64,000 nt of DNA from Paenibacillus sp. ACRRY (lineage in GTDB: Bacteria; Bacillota; Bacilli; Paenibacillales; Paenibacillaceae), in the NCBI RefSeq assembly GCF_022346995.1, contig NZ_JAKRNM010000009.1, forward strand, positions 62,001-126,000, written 5' to 3'. The translations under genes and the position numbers were made by a program. This document shows positions 17,368-26,339 of this stretch, piece by piece (the first letter of the stretch is position 1; each line of letters begins with the position of its first letter). Below the pieces are notes generated by a model, which worked only from the letters and a program-made list of their open reading frames with translations, did no database searches and was not told the origin of the DNA.

Positions 17368-18058
17368 ACTTATTTTTCTCGAAATGCGAAAACACCGGTT
17401 TGCTCGTAATTTCGGATATGCGGCTATCGCCAATGTGGGAATTCTATTGTTTCTGATCATGATTGGTGTGGTGGACTGGGGGGCAGAAGATTATGCCTTC
17501 ACCACGTACCCGCTCTCCTTTATGCTCATTGATACATTTGCCCGTGCGACCTTTATTATTTTTGGAGGCGCTTTGTTATCGAAGCTGATTATTAGCGAAT
17601 ATAGCAACAAAACGATGAATGTGATGTTTACCTATCCAATCAAACGTCACAAAATAATTGCAGCCAAGCTGATTATCGTATTTGCATTTACCTTTTTCAT
17701 GATTATGTTTACCAATTTGCTAATGGGAGCAATCCTGCTGACAACCGATCACTTCTATCCCTTTATTGCCGATGAGCTGACGGGTAAGCAAGCACTTCAA
17801 TTGCTGATCAAGTATACGATTAGTTCGCTGTCTGCTGCTGCGATGGCATTGATCCCGCTGTTGTTCGGCATGCGAAAGCACTCGGTCACGACAACCATGG
17901 TGTCATCCATTTTCCTGGTTCTCGCAGTGTGTTCCGGTGTGAATGGACCGAGTGTTTCCATCAATTCCATTATCGTGATCCCATTAACTCTGGGCGCCAT
18001 CGGCCTTTGGATCGCTTCCCTGTCCATGGTTCGGCTAGAGACAAAAGATGTGAACTAA
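17351..18058 (+). CDS. ABC-2 type permease, BcrB-like
   Basis: The 235-residue protein has six predicted membrane helices and the SEYSNKTMNVMFTYPIKR loop typical of single-permease ABC-2 systems such as BcrB or lantibiotic immunity transporters. The ATG lies within the end of the ATPase gene behind AAGGGGG, so the two are translationally coupled. It should form the export channel with the preceding ATPase. Confidence 0.87.
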   Translation: MGTLLKLIFLEMRKHRFARNFGYAAIANVGILLFLIMIGVVDWGAEDYAFTTYPLSFMLIDTFARATFIIFGGALLSKLIISEYSNKTMNVMFTYPIKRHKIIAAKLIIVFAFTFFMIMFTNLLMGAILLTTDHFYPFIADELTGKQALQLLIKYTISSLSAAAMALIPLLFGMRKHSVTTTMVSSIFLVLAVCSGVNGPSVSINSIIVIPLTLGAIGLWIASLSMVRLETKDVN

Positions 18059-18098
18059 AGTGCTCGCAAAACCATGCTTCGTATGGCTTCAGATGCCA

Positions 18099-18127
18099 TT
18101 GACATCCGCTCGTACAAGGGATAGGAT
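18099..18127 (+). promoter_or_regulatory. Sigma-A-type promoter of pdxK
   Basis: TTGACA, a 17-bp spacer and TAGGAT lie 37 bp before the pdxK start codon. Confidence 0.7.
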
Positions 18128-18163
18128 AATGTCAACTGAAACATGAAGGAGAATGCGACTACC

Positions 18164-18976
18164 ATGACGATTCCAAAAACATTGACTATAGCCGGCTCGG
18201 ATACGAGCGGCGGTGCAGGAATTCAAGCTGATTTGAAAACATTCCAGGAGCTTGGTGTGTACGGTATGACCGTTCTGACGACGGTTGTGGCGATGGAGCC
18301 TGAAACATGGGACCACCAGGTTTTCCCTGTAGCTCTGGATGTAGTGGAAGCACAGCTCCGTACCGTTCTGGACGGAATTGGTTTTGATGCGATGAAGACG
18401 GGAATGCTGGGTTCCGTAGATATTATTGAACTGGTAGCGAAGCATGTTCGCCGCAGCGGTCTGCCACAGATCGTAATTGACCCGGTAATGGTCTGCAAAG
18501 GTACAGATGAAGTACTGCAGCCTGAAAATACGGAAGCGATGATTGAATTTTTGCTGCCAGGTGCTGACCTGGTTACTCCGAACCTGTTTGAAGCTTCCCA
18601 ACTGGCCAAGAGCGGACCGATCCGTTCCAAGGAACAGATGGAAGCTGCTGCTGCTGTAATTCACAACCATGGGGCGAAGCATGTCCTGATCAAGGACAGA
18701 GGCGTGATTACCCCAGGCAAAGCGATGGATCTTCTCTATGATGGCAAAAACTACGAATGGTATGAGGCCGATGTTGTTGGTTCCGGTTATACGCATGGGG
18801 CGGGTTGTACAACCTCTGCAGCGATTACCGCTGGTTTGGCGCGCGGTTTGTCCGTAAAAGAGGCTGTACGTGAAGGCAAAGCCTTCATTACTCAAGCGAT
18901 TGCTGGCGGATTCCCGCTTAATCGTTTTGTTGGCCCGACGCTGCACGCTGCACACCGCATGGAGCAACAACGCTAA
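18164..18976 (+). CDS. pdxK: Pyridoxine/pyridoxal/pyridoxamine kinase (ThiD-like)
   Basis: The 270-residue kinase has the ribokinase-fold signature GSDTSGGAGIQADLKTF, the KTGML segment, DPVMVCKGTDEVL and the anion-hole motif YTHGAGCT with its catalytic Cys. This pattern closely follows Bacillus subtilis PdxK, an HMP/pyridoxal kinase that salvages vitamin B6. The start at 18164 is preceded by AAGGAG at 18146-18151; the in-frame ATG at 18143 lies just before that site. A good promoter and a downstream terminator make it a single-gene unit. Confidence 0.9.
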   Translation: MTIPKTLTIAGSDTSGGAGIQADLKTFQELGVYGMTVLTTVVAMEPETWDHQVFPVALDVVEAQLRTVLDGIGFDAMKTGMLGSVDIIELVAKHVRRSGLPQIVIDPVMVCKGTDEVLQPENTEAMIEFLLPGADLVTPNLFEASQLAKSGPIRSKEQMEAAAAVIHNHGAKHVLIKDRGVITPGKAMDLLYDGKNYEWYEADVVGSGYTHGAGCTTSAAITAGLARGLSVKEAVREGKAFITQAIAGGFPLNRFVGPTLHAAHRMEQQR

Positions 18977-19024
18977 TAGCGGATGAGGTAAGCGATACCG
19001 GGAAGAGACATGGATTCAGCCGAA

Positions 19025-19071
19025 AGGTGGTTGTCAATGGGCGAAGGTGGCTCGTTGGCAACCGCCTTTTT
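19025..19071 (+). terminator. Intrinsic terminator after pdxK
   Basis: AGGTGGTTG pairs with CAACCGCCT (one G-T pair), then TTTT. Confidence 0.75.
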
Positions 19072-19212
19072 GTGTGGATTGCTGCGATTTCAGTAACTTG
19101 TTAGGGGTATTAATCGTATATAACATGGAGTTCATTCCAGAACATGGATGGACACACGAACGACACATGGAATCGGTATGTTAACAGAAGAAAGATAAAA
19201 GGAGAGTCGGCC

Positions 19213-19893
19213 ATGGTGAGAACAGTGCTTCTCGTGGAAGACGAAAGCCGCATTCGTGAAATTGTGGCCGATTATTTTATAAAGGAACAATGGAATGTAA
19301 TCGAGGCGGAGCATGGAATTGAAGCACTCCAATTGCTGGATCTGCATGAAGTGGATCTGGTCATTCTGGATGTGCTGATGCCTGAAATGGATGGATGGAC
19401 GCTCTGTGAGCATATTCGGTCTCAATCCACCGTACCTATTATAATGCTGACCGCAAGGTCTGAAGATGATGATAAGATCCACGGATTTAACCTTGGCGTG
19501 GATGACTATGTAACGAAGCCGTTCAGCCCTCGTGTGCTGGTTGCGCGTGCGGAGACATTAATGAAGCGAGTCGAAGGTGCGATCAGCAGGGAACAGGGTG
19601 TGATCCGGTTTGGTCACGCATTGCTTGATCCTTGGGCGAGACGACTGGAGATGGACGGACTGGAGGTAGAGCTTGCTCCCAAAGAGTATGAATTGCTGCT
19701 CTACCTAGCACGCAATCAGGGAATCGTTTTATCCCGGGATGCCATTCTCAATCGGGTCTGGGGATACGATTTTGATGGTGATTCCCGTGTTGTGGATACA
19801 CACATCAAGAAGCTGCGCAGCAAACTGGGAGATGAGGCCAAGTGTATCCGGACAGTGATTGGCACGGGATATCGATTCGAGGCTGAGGCATGA
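19213..19893 (+). CDS. OmpR-family response regulator
   Basis: The 226-residue regulator has a receiver domain with Asp53 (VILDVLMPEMDG) and a C-terminal winged helix ending in IGTGYRFE. AAAGGAG lies before the ATG at 19213; a longer frame from 19144 lacks a ribosome site. It overlaps the following kinase gene by 4 bases (ATGA), so the two form a cognate pair. No target genes can be named; pssA and dedA follow on the same strand. Confidence 0.9.
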   Translation: MVRTVLLVEDESRIREIVADYFIKEQWNVIEAEHGIEALQLLDLHEVDLVILDVLMPEMDGWTLCEHIRSQSTVPIIMLTARSEDDDKIHGFNLGVDDYVTKPFSPRVLVARAETLMKRVEGAISREQGVIRFGHALLDPWARRLEMDGLEVELAPKEYELLLYLARNQGIVLSRDAILNRVWGYDFDGDSRVVDTHIKKLRSKLGDEAKCIRTVIGTGYRFEAEA

Positions 19894-21647
19894 GACGTAA
19901 TGGCGTAACGATGAAGCTATTTCTGGTTATGGCTGGTTTTCTGCTCCTCTTATACGGAACATCAGTGACCGCCCAGCTGGTCTGGTTCCCGGACTTTTAC
20001 CAGCATCAGAAGATCAGCAGCATGAAGAAAAAACTGGCGAAATTCGAGCAGCAGTATTCCAGTGGGCATTGGGATAGTATACAGCTGGCTAAGGAAACCG
20101 GGAAGTTCATGCGTCAGAATCAGTCGCATCTGGTGATTTTGACAAGTACGGGTAAACTGGTCAACGATCCGTTTCACATTACACTGCTCCGCGAGGATGG
20201 CAGTCAGGTGAAGGTCTCCCTATCCCTGTTCATCAATAGTGAGAACGCGGGCTGGATCGCCACTCATCTGAAATATGGTCAGGAGCTGACCGTCACAGGT
20301 CCGGCCAGCGGGTTAAACGAACCGATGGTTTATCCGTTAAAAATCCAGGACACCAATTCTGCCGCGCGAGGTACGGAGGATTTTCAGGAGCTCTCTGAAC
20401 CAGTTCAGGAATGGTCTGGCGTATTGACCGAAGTGGTGCTTCCCAATCTGGGAACATGGAGTCAGAGACAGGGACTGCTTGTTCAGGCACTGGACAGCCG
20501 CTTCCCGCTCTCAACGGAGGACCAGCTCAGTCTGGCGAATGGCAAGATGCTTAATGAAGAATGGACGGATAGCTGGAGCGGTGTTCGGAACGTGATTACC
20601 ATTGCTCCGGTCCACAAAAACGGGCCGCAGCAGCAGCTTATTTTCACCCTGACTTCTCTGCAGGAGATGAGGGAAGCGAATGAAGCAACACGTTTGTTCT
20701 ATGCATATTTTGGTATGGGTGCATTTGTGCTGATTCTGTTTCTTTCCCTCCTATTGTCCAGAATTGTCACAAAACCTTTACTGGCTTTGAACCATGTGGC
20801 CAAAAAGATGTCGACGCTTGATTTCTCCGTGAAATCGCCGATCAAACGCAATGATGAAATTGGCAGTTTGTCCGATAGCCTCAACGCTCTTTCCACCACA
20901 TTGGGGCAAACGCTGGAGGAACTCAGACAGGCGAATCGCCAAATGCGGACCGATATGGAGATGAAGCAGCGGATCGAACAGCGGCAGCGTGAATTTTTTG
21001 CCGATGCATCGCATGAACTCAAAACGCCTATCAGTATCATCAAGGGATATTCCGAAGGGCTGAAGGATGGAGTCAGCGAGAACAAGCGGGAGCGTTACAT
21101 TGAGATCATTGCGGATGAAGCGGTCAAAATGGAAACGATGGTTGAAGAAATGCTGGATCTCGTTCGGTTGGAATCTCAGGCGATCAAGCTGAATATCAGT
21201 GCAGTAGTCCTTGGAGACATGATCGAGGAGATTGCCGGGCGTCTCGGCCCGCAGCTGAAGGAAAAAGGACTCGAAATCGTGCTTGTCTCCACCACAGAGC
21301 AGACCGTTGAGGGAGATCGAAGCAAGCTGGAGCAAGTGATCTATAACATGATGATGAATGCTATACGTCATGCGCTGCCGCAGACCGATATAATGATTGA
21401 GATCAGCAGGCTGGAAGGGCAGGTAAGAATCTCCATCGAGAATAAAGGTGAAGGGATCTCGGAAGCTGAACGCCAGTATATCTGGGAGAGATTTTATCGG
21501 GTAGAGCGATCACGTAATCGCAAAATGGGAGGAACAGGCCTTGGCCTGGCCATCGCGAAGCAGATTCTTGATCTGCACGGATGCAGTTATGGAGTGGAGA
21601 ACACGCCGGACGGAGTCCGCTTTTATATTATTTTTCCTAATGCTTAG
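19890..21647 (+). CDS. HAMP-domain sensor histidine kinase
   Basis: The 585-residue kinase has a first membrane helix at about 8-30, an extracellular region of roughly 240 residues of unknown fold, a second helix at about 270-292, a HAMP domain (VTKPLLALNHVAKKMS), a HisKA domain with DASHELKTPISII, and an HATPase domain (NMMMNAIRHA, then GGTGLGLAI). It pairs with the overlapping response regulator. The large extracellular region suggests direct sensing of an envelope or solute signal. Confidence 0.9.
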   Translation: MRRNGVTMKLFLVMAGFLLLLYGTSVTAQLVWFPDFYQHQKISSMKKKLAKFEQQYSSGHWDSIQLAKETGKFMRQNQSHLVILTSTGKLVNDPFHITLLREDGSQVKVSLSLFINSENAGWIATHLKYGQELTVTGPASGLNEPMVYPLKIQDTNSAARGTEDFQELSEPVQEWSGVLTEVVLPNLGTWSQRQGLLVQALDSRFPLSTEDQLSLANGKMLNEEWTDSWSGVRNVITIAPVHKNGPQQQLIFTLTSLQEMREANEATRLFYAYFGMGAFVLILFLSLLLSRIVTKPLLALNHVAKKMSTLDFSVKSPIKRNDEIGSLSDSLNALSTTLGQTLEELRQANRQMRTDMEMKQRIEQRQREFFADASHELKTPISIIKGYSEGLKDGVSENKRERYIEIIADEAVKMETMVEEMLDLVRLESQAIKLNISAVVLGDMIEEIAGRLGPQLKEKGLEIVLVSTTEQTVEGDRSKLEQVIYNMMMNAIRHALPQTDIMIEISRLEGQVRISIENKGEGISEAERQYIWERFYRVERSRNRKMGGTGLGLAIAKQILDLHGCSYGVENTPDGVRFYIIFPNA

Positions 21648-21668
21648 TACGAAAGGGAGTCAAGTCTT

Positions 21669-22214
21669 ATGAAATCTTTACCGTCCATTTTAACGTTGGG
21701 CAATTTAACTTCGGGCATGCTTGCCGTCATTATGGCCATTCATGGCGAGTTCGCCCTGGCTGTGACGATGATTTGGGTTGCCATGTTCTTTGACCTGTTT
21801 GATGGCTTTGCCGCACGAAAATTACATTGTGAAGGGGAGTTCGGGAAGGCACTGGATTCCCTGGCTGATGTCATTTCCTTCGGAACAGCCCCGGTGCTGA
21901 TTCTGTATCTGAATTCTATGAACGAAGTAAGCGTGCTTGGCATGGCATTGACGGCATTGTTCCCGGTATGTGGCGCCTTGCGTTTGGCTCGTTACAATTG
22001 TCAGAAGACAGCAAGTGTAGGTTTCGTCGGAATGCCAATCACGTTTGCAGGTGGACTGATGTCCTTTTTCGCGCTCTGGAGTCCTTATTTCACCCATGGT
22101 GTAGCTTATCTTGTTATCGTTGTATTATCCGGTCTAATGGTCAGCCAAATTCGATTCCCATCTCTGAAACAGGTGCTGGCGCCTCATGAGAAGGACATCG
22201 TGGAACCGAAATAA
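21669..22214 (+). CDS. pssA: CDP-diacylglycerol-serine O-phosphatidyltransferase
   Basis: The 181-residue membrane enzyme has the CDP-alcohol phosphatidyltransferase motif DG-x2-AR-x8-G-x3-D-x3-D at DGFAARKL followed by GEFGKALDSLAD. Its short length and N-terminal PSILTLGNLTSG match Gram-positive PssA, which makes phosphatidylserine as precursor of phosphatidylethanolamine. No psd gene follows; a DedA-family gene starts 14 bp later and is probably cotranscribed. Confidence 0.9.
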   Translation: MKSLPSILTLGNLTSGMLAVIMAIHGEFALAVTMIWVAMFFDLFDGFAARKLHCEGEFGKALDSLADVISFGTAPVLILYLNSMNEVSVLGMALTALFPVCGALRLARYNCQKTASVGFVGMPITFAGGLMSFFALWSPYFTHGVAYLVIVVLSGLMVSQIRFPSLKQVLAPHEKDIVEPK

Positions 22215-22228
22215 GGAGCGAGTCAGTC

Positions 22229-22714
22229 ATGGAAATTGCTAAAGAGTTTATTGGTCAATATGGATATTTTGCAATCTACGGTTTGCTCGCTCTGGGTGTC
22301 ATCGGCATGCCCATTCCCGATGAGGTGATGATGACCTTTGTCGGTTATCTCGCCTCCATCTCGGTCCTAAACTATTCGGTTTCGATCATTGTCAGCTTTG
22401 GTGGTGCATTTACGGGAGGACTGCTCAGCTACGCTATTGGCAAGAAGGCGGGCAGACCTCTCGTCGTAAAGTATGGCAAGTGGGTAGGCGTGAACCCCAA
22501 ACGGCTGGGGAGGGTGGAGGGCTGGTTCCTGAAGTATGGGTACTGGTCCATTATCCTCGGCTATTTTATTCCTGGTATTCGCCATCTGATGTGCTGTTTC
22601 TCCGGCATTAGCCGCATGGCCATCGGAAAATATGTAGTGATCTCCGGGATCGGGGCATTCATATGGTGCGTCGTATTTATATCGATCGGTTTCTATGTAG
22701 GTGTGTTAACTTAA
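22229..22714 (+). CDS. DedA family membrane protein
   Basis: The 161-residue protein has the DedA (SNARE-associated) features: an early PIPDEVMM motif in place of the usual PGE-type loop, a GGLLSYAIGKKAGRP segment, and F-x-PGIRHLMCCFSGISRM with the essential Arg of the second half. DedA proteins act in lipid flipping and membrane homeostasis. It is shorter than many members (about 190-210) and has little sequence after the final helix. Location after pssA fits a phospholipid role. Confidence 0.87.
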   Translation: MEIAKEFIGQYGYFAIYGLLALGVIGMPIPDEVMMTFVGYLASISVLNYSVSIIVSFGGAFTGGLLSYAIGKKAGRPLVVKYGKWVGVNPKRLGRVEGWFLKYGYWSIILGYFIPGIRHLMCCFSGISRMAIGKYVVISGIGAFIWCVVFISIGFYVGVLT

Positions 22715-22749
22715 AATGGGACAACCTGTGTAAGTTTCGGGTTGAGGAT

Positions 22750-22784
22750 AAAGACCTCTTGTATATGGAGTGGTCTTTTTTTGT
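22750..22784 (+). terminator. Intrinsic terminator after the DedA gene
   Basis: AAAGACC pairs with GGTCTTT, followed by a long T-run. Confidence 0.75.
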
Positions 22785-23161
22785 TTTTCTAGATGTTCTA
22801 TATTACCCCTGACGAAAGTCACCTAGCTGCAAATGTAACGAACTGGAGTGTGCTTATCAAAGAAATATTAGCAATGTAAAAATTCTAAAGAACCTCATTA
22901 TCCTTATTTCATGAATAGGTGAAGATATAGCCGGCAATTGAATCGATTACCCAGAAATAACGTTTCTTAAATTCGTTTGTTAACGGATGTGAAGATTTTC
23001 GGGAAAATAGAGCTTCTCACGTTCATAAGATGTAGGTCCGATATCGTTGTTTGCCACTAGCAACATGCAGTAATTGTTGTTCTGTTAAACTGTGAAGCAC
23101 AAGGGCGGGCCAAGGGCGGGCATACTGATCCGTAACTCTCAGGTGTGCTGCTAGCCATTAC
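22785..23161. other. Gene-poor region
   Basis: No frame with a ribosome site is visible. It has an 11-bp tandem direct repeat around AAGGGCGGGC (23101-23121). The rest reads like degraded or interspersed non-coding sequence, which I cannot assign. Confidence 0.4.
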
Positions 23162-23231
23162 AAAAAAGCCGCCTTGAGCATGCTTTACCTTCGGATTTGG
23201 AGGTGAAGCAATGGTTCAAAGCGGCGTTTAT
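23162..23231 (-). terminator. Terminator of the antiporter gene
   Basis: On the reverse strand a long, interrupted stem (GCCGC, TTGAA and GCTT/AAGC parts) ends in GGCGGC followed by TTTTTT. Confidence 0.78.
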
Positions 23232-23321
23232 TTTACGACTTAAATAGTTAATCTGATGAAATTATAGCTAGCCTCTAATGATTCTCAATATTGGTTCATT
23301 ACCAGTGATAATTCCCGTAAA

Positions 23322-24512
23322 CTATCCGTTTAGATGGGCTTTCTCAATGCCTTGTTCAATACGAGTTTCGCCTTTTTTGCGAGCAAAGGTTATTTTGAGC
23401 AGCGGTGGGGTAACAAGTGTAGTTACGATAACCATGATGACCACGCTGGTAAAATATTCGGGATCGAGCAAGCCGGAAGCGAGCCCAGTTGAAGCAATAA
23501 TCAGTGCAACCTCACCTCTGGATATCATTCCTGCACCGATGGCCAGAGAAGAAACCCGATTAAAACCAGTAAGTCTTGCACCGGCTCCGCCTCCAAGCAG
23601 CTTCGTCACAATTGCAATCAAACTGATAGCAATGATAAACCAGATTTGGGAACCAACACCGTCAAAAGTGACATTCAAACCGATACTTACGAAGAATACC
23701 GGTACAAAAATACTATAGGCGATGGGCTCAACTTTTCGTTCAACTTCATGCTTGAAATTGGTTTGAGAAATGGCAATCCCAGCGGCAAATGCACCAATAA
23801 TCCCCGCAACGCCCATCCATTCAGCGAAATAAGAAAAACCGAAACAGATGATTAATCCTGCAGTTATGACAGTCTCCGTAACTTTGAGAGGTGCCATCCA
23901 CTTCATGATTTTAGGGACAAGGAACCAGCCAGCAGCGATAATAATAACAAAGAACAATAACTTTTTACCAATAAGCAAACTGATTGACGTGTCACCTGCA
24001 CCTGTTCCGAGCAAGCTCATCATAACGGCTAGCAGTACAACAACCAGAACATCATCAACTACAGCTGCACCGAGAATCGTAGTACCCTCACGAGAACTGA
24101 GCTGATCCATGTCCTTCAGTGTCTGGACTGAAATACTTACCGACGTAGCACAGAACAGAAGTCCGAAGAAAAGAGCGTGAGTCTGGGACATGCCGAAAGC
24201 TATGGCAGAACCATACCCTCCGATAAATGGAAGAATAATACCTCCAACGGCAACCGCAAAAGCTGCCTTCCAGTTTTTCTTCAGTTCCTCGAGGTCCGTC
24301 TCAAGTCCAGCAATGAACATTAACAGTAGTACACCAATTTCCGCCATATAATGAACAAAATCAGTTTGTTGTACCCAGCCCAGAATAGCAGGTCCAAGAA
24401 TAACACCTACAATCAGCTTACCCAAGACTGATGGTTGACCGAGTCTAACGGATAAATCCCCAGCCAATTTGGTGAAAATCAAAATTAATGCAAGTACCAA
24501 AACAAATTCCAT
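23322..24512 (-). CDS. CPA2-family cation/proton antiporter
   Basis: The 396-residue protein has about twelve membrane segments and the CPA2 (NapA/KefB-type) pattern: LGQPSVLGKLIVGVILGP near the N-terminus, LLLMFIAGLETD, and the ion-binding Asp-Asp pair in GAAVVDDVLV. No TrkA-type regulatory domain is fused, so it is a short Na+/H+ or K+/H+ antiporter. The start is ATG at 24512 behind GGAGAGGAG; an upstream in-frame ATG at 24530 overlaps that site. A leader of about 185 nt with an intrinsic terminator precedes it, so expression is probably attenuated. Confidence 0.88.
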   Translation of the reverse strand: MEFVLVLALILIFTKLAGDLSVRLGQPSVLGKLIVGVILGPAILGWVQQTDFVHYMAEIGVLLLMFIAGLETDLEELKKNWKAAFAVAVGGIILPFIGGYGSAIAFGMSQTHALFFGLLFCATSVSISVQTLKDMDQLSSREGTTILGAAVVDDVLVVVLLAVMMSLLGTGAGDTSISLLIGKKLLFFVIIIAAGWFLVPKIMKWMAPLKVTETVITAGLIICFGFSYFAEWMGVAGIIGAFAAGIAISQTNFKHEVERKVEPIAYSIFVPVFFVSIGLNVTFDGVGSQIWFIIAISLIAIVTKLLGGGAGARLTGFNRVSSLAIGAGMISRGEVALIIASTGLASGLLDPEYFTSVVIMVIVTTLVTPPLLKITFARKKGETRIEQGIEKAHLNG

Positions 24513-24697
24513 AAGTGCACTCCTCTCCAACAGTAGCGTCTATAGGATTTCCTCACCAAGAGCACTTGATTCCATTGTCATAATACAAAAAAATGGCATA
24601 GAAAGGCGCAAATAACAGTGCCCTAATATGCCATAAAAAGACAAGGAGGGGCCCTTGGTGACAGGCTCCTCCGATTTCAACGCGTATGTGATTATTT
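24513..24697 (-). ncRNA. Structured 5' leader of the antiporter gene (candidate cis-regulatory RNA)
   Basis: Read on the reverse strand, the leader starts with a 9-bp hairpin (GGAGGAGCC with GGCCCCTCC, one mismatch, positions 24645-24672). Its ten-base loop contains TCACCAAG. A strong terminator hairpin follows (24587-24634). After that, at 24553-24560, comes CTTGGTGA, the exact complement of the loop. Loop-to-downstream pairing, a terminator and about 185 nt before the start codon are hallmarks of a riboswitch or attenuator. I do not recognise a named class, and no leader peptide with a ribosome site is evident. Confidence 0.6.
24587..24634 (-). terminator. Attenuator hairpin in the antiporter leader
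   Basis: On the reverse strand ATGGCATA pairs with TATGCCAT, with an inner AGGGC/GCCTT stem, followed by seven T residues. It lies about 75 bases before the antiporter start codon. Confidence 0.8.
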
Positions 24698-24703
24698 AAA
24701 TTA

Positions 24704-24732
24704 ATTATACCATAAAGTCTGTACTGGGTAAA
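24704..24732 (-). promoter_or_regulatory. Promoter of the antiporter leader
   Basis: On the reverse strand, TTTACC, a 17-bp spacer and TATAAT are present. The start site would be near 24697. Confidence 0.65.
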
Positions 24733-24819
24733 CCGGTGAGTGCCGACATTCGGATGAAAACAAACTGTTAAGGGCAAATTATATGGGTATGGGACGCTTT
24801 TTGTTCAGAGTGTTGTCAC

Positions 24820-24848
24820 TTAACAGGGGGCAGGCCGCGAGATATAAT
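24820..24848 (+). promoter_or_regulatory. Promoter of the DUF420 gene
   Basis: TTAACA, a 17-bp spacer and TATAAT lie about 40 bp before the TTG start. Confidence 0.72.
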
Positions 24849-24889
24849 GACATAGAACATAGAAGTTAGCATATGAGGAGGATTTTGCA

Positions 24890-25474
24890 TTGGGCAAACA
24901 TAACAAAGGGGAATCGAATATTCAATCCAATTCGGCCACCCCGACAAGTAATAAAAATTTCGCAGGTATCATTATTACCATTTCCATTCTTGCCAATGTC
25001 ATTATTTTATTGTTGTTCTTCGCACCTTCAATCGGATACAAAGGGGATGTCGCCTTTGATATTACGGTGCTGCCGCGGTTCAATGCCGTGTTTAACAGTT
25101 TTACTTTCATTTTCCTGCTTGCCGCGCTGATTGCTATTATCAAAAAGAACGTGAAGCTCCATAAACGATTTATTCTTGCTGCGTTCTCAACAACATTGCT
25201 GTTTCTAGTCACGTATTTGTCGTTCCACTATCTATCTCCGGAAACGTCCAAATACGGCGGGGAAGGTATTGTTCGCTCCATCTATTTCTTTATTTTGATT
25301 ACTCACAGTATTCTTGCAGCCATTATTGTGCCGCTGGCTTTGTTTACTCTCGTATGGGGCTGGACAAACCAACTGAAAAAACACCGCAAGATTGCTCGCT
25401 GGACGATGCCGATCTGGCTGTATGTCAGTTCCACAGGGGTAGTCGTATACCTGATGATGGCTCCATACTATTAA
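24890..25474 (+). CDS. DUF420 (CtaM/YozB-like) membrane protein
   Basis: The 194-residue protein has five predicted membrane helices and the DUF420 pattern: PRFNAVFNS, VKLHKRFILAAF, LSFHYL and ILITHSILAA with conserved histidines. Members such as CtaM/YozB are needed to mature haem-A-containing terminal oxidases. The start is TTG at 24890, since GAGGAGG lies just upstream and no ATG is available. The qox oxidase it could serve lies about 28 kb away in this window. A near-consensus promoter drives it, possibly with gpmA, 69 bp downstream. Confidence 0.85.
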   Translation: MGKHNKGESNIQSNSATPTSNKNFAGIIITISILANVIILLLFFAPSIGYKGDVAFDITVLPRFNAVFNSFTFIFLLAALIAIIKKNVKLHKRFILAAFSTTLLFLVTYLSFHYLSPETSKYGGEGIVRSIYFFILITHSILAAIIVPLALFTLVWGWTNQLKKHRKIARWTMPIWLYVSSTGVVVYLMMAPYY

Positions 25475-25543
25475 TGTAGTGAATGTTCTTAGGCATATCT
25501 CGCCGCACATGCGGGTAATGGTTTTAAGGAAGGAGGTACGGCA

Positions 25544-26287
25544 ATGTACAGAGTAGTATTAATTCGTCATGGACAGAGTATGTGGAATGTGGAGAACCGA
25601 TTTACGGGCTGGACTGATGTAGACCTGACTAAGGACGGATATGGTGAAGCCCGCAAAGCTGGCAAAATCTTAAAGGAACAGGGTTTTGATTTTGACTATG
25701 CTTATGCTTCGGTACTTAAACGTTCCATTCGTACGCTGGATATTGCGCTTGATGAGATGGACCGGATGTGGATTCCGATCACGAAGACGTGGAAGCTTAA
25801 TGAACGTCATTACGGTGCTCTGCAAGGCTTGAATAAGCAGCAGACTGCAGTCAAATACGGAGAAGACCAGGTCATGGAGTGGAGACGTTCTGTTAGCGTA
25901 TCTCCGCCGCCGCTGGATGAGACGGATGATCGTTATGTGCAGGATGTGGACAAATATAAGCGTCTGGGTTGTACCATTCCACGTACCGAGAACTTGATGG
26001 ATACGTCCAAGCGGGTGCTGGAGTATTGGAACAGCGAGATCAAACCCATGGTGTCGGCCGGGAAAAGGGTACTGATCTCTGCGCACGGGAATACACTTCG
26101 TTCACTTGTTATGCATTTGGATGAGATGTCAGAAGCCGATGTTATGGCTCTCAACATTCCTACAGGTATCCCGCTTGTTTACGAGTTGGATGAAAATTTG
26201 CATCCCATCGGACACTTCTACCTGACTGCGGATGGTTCGACGTACAAACATGAAGAAATGACCCATGTTGCACCTCCGTCGGATTGA
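25544..26287 (+). CDS. gpmA: 2,3-bisphosphoglycerate-dependent phosphoglycerate mutase
   Basis: The 247-residue enzyme has the phosphohistidine motif LIRHGQS (His9), ENRFTGWTDV, the ERHYGALQG segment and the second active-site His in SAHGNTLRSL. These are diagnostic of dPGM, which interconverts 3- and 2-phosphoglycerate in glycolysis. AAGGAGG precedes the ATG. A terminator follows closely. Confidence 0.95.
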   Translation: MYRVVLIRHGQSMWNVENRFTGWTDVDLTKDGYGEARKAGKILKEQGFDFDYAYASVLKRSIRTLDIALDEMDRMWIPITKTWKLNERHYGALQGLNKQQTAVKYGEDQVMEWRRSVSVSPPPLDETDDRYVQDVDKYKRLGCTIPRTENLMDTSKRVLEYWNSEIKPMVSAGKRVLISAHGNTLRSLVMHLDEMSEADVMALNIPTGIPLVYELDENLHPIGHFYLTADGSTYKHEEMTHVAPPSD

Positions 26288-26310
26288 TCTCAAGTCAGAG
26301 CTAATCAAGG

Positions 26311-26339
26311 TGACTCCTAATTTTAGGGGTCATTTTTTT
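26311..26339 (+). terminator. Intrinsic terminator after gpmA
   Basis: TGACTCCTA pairs with TAGGGGTCA, then seven T residues. Confidence 0.82.

Noticed and set aside
23101..23121. 11-bp tandem repeat as a possible CRISPR or iteron array
   Set aside because: Only two copies and no spacers, cas genes or replication genes.
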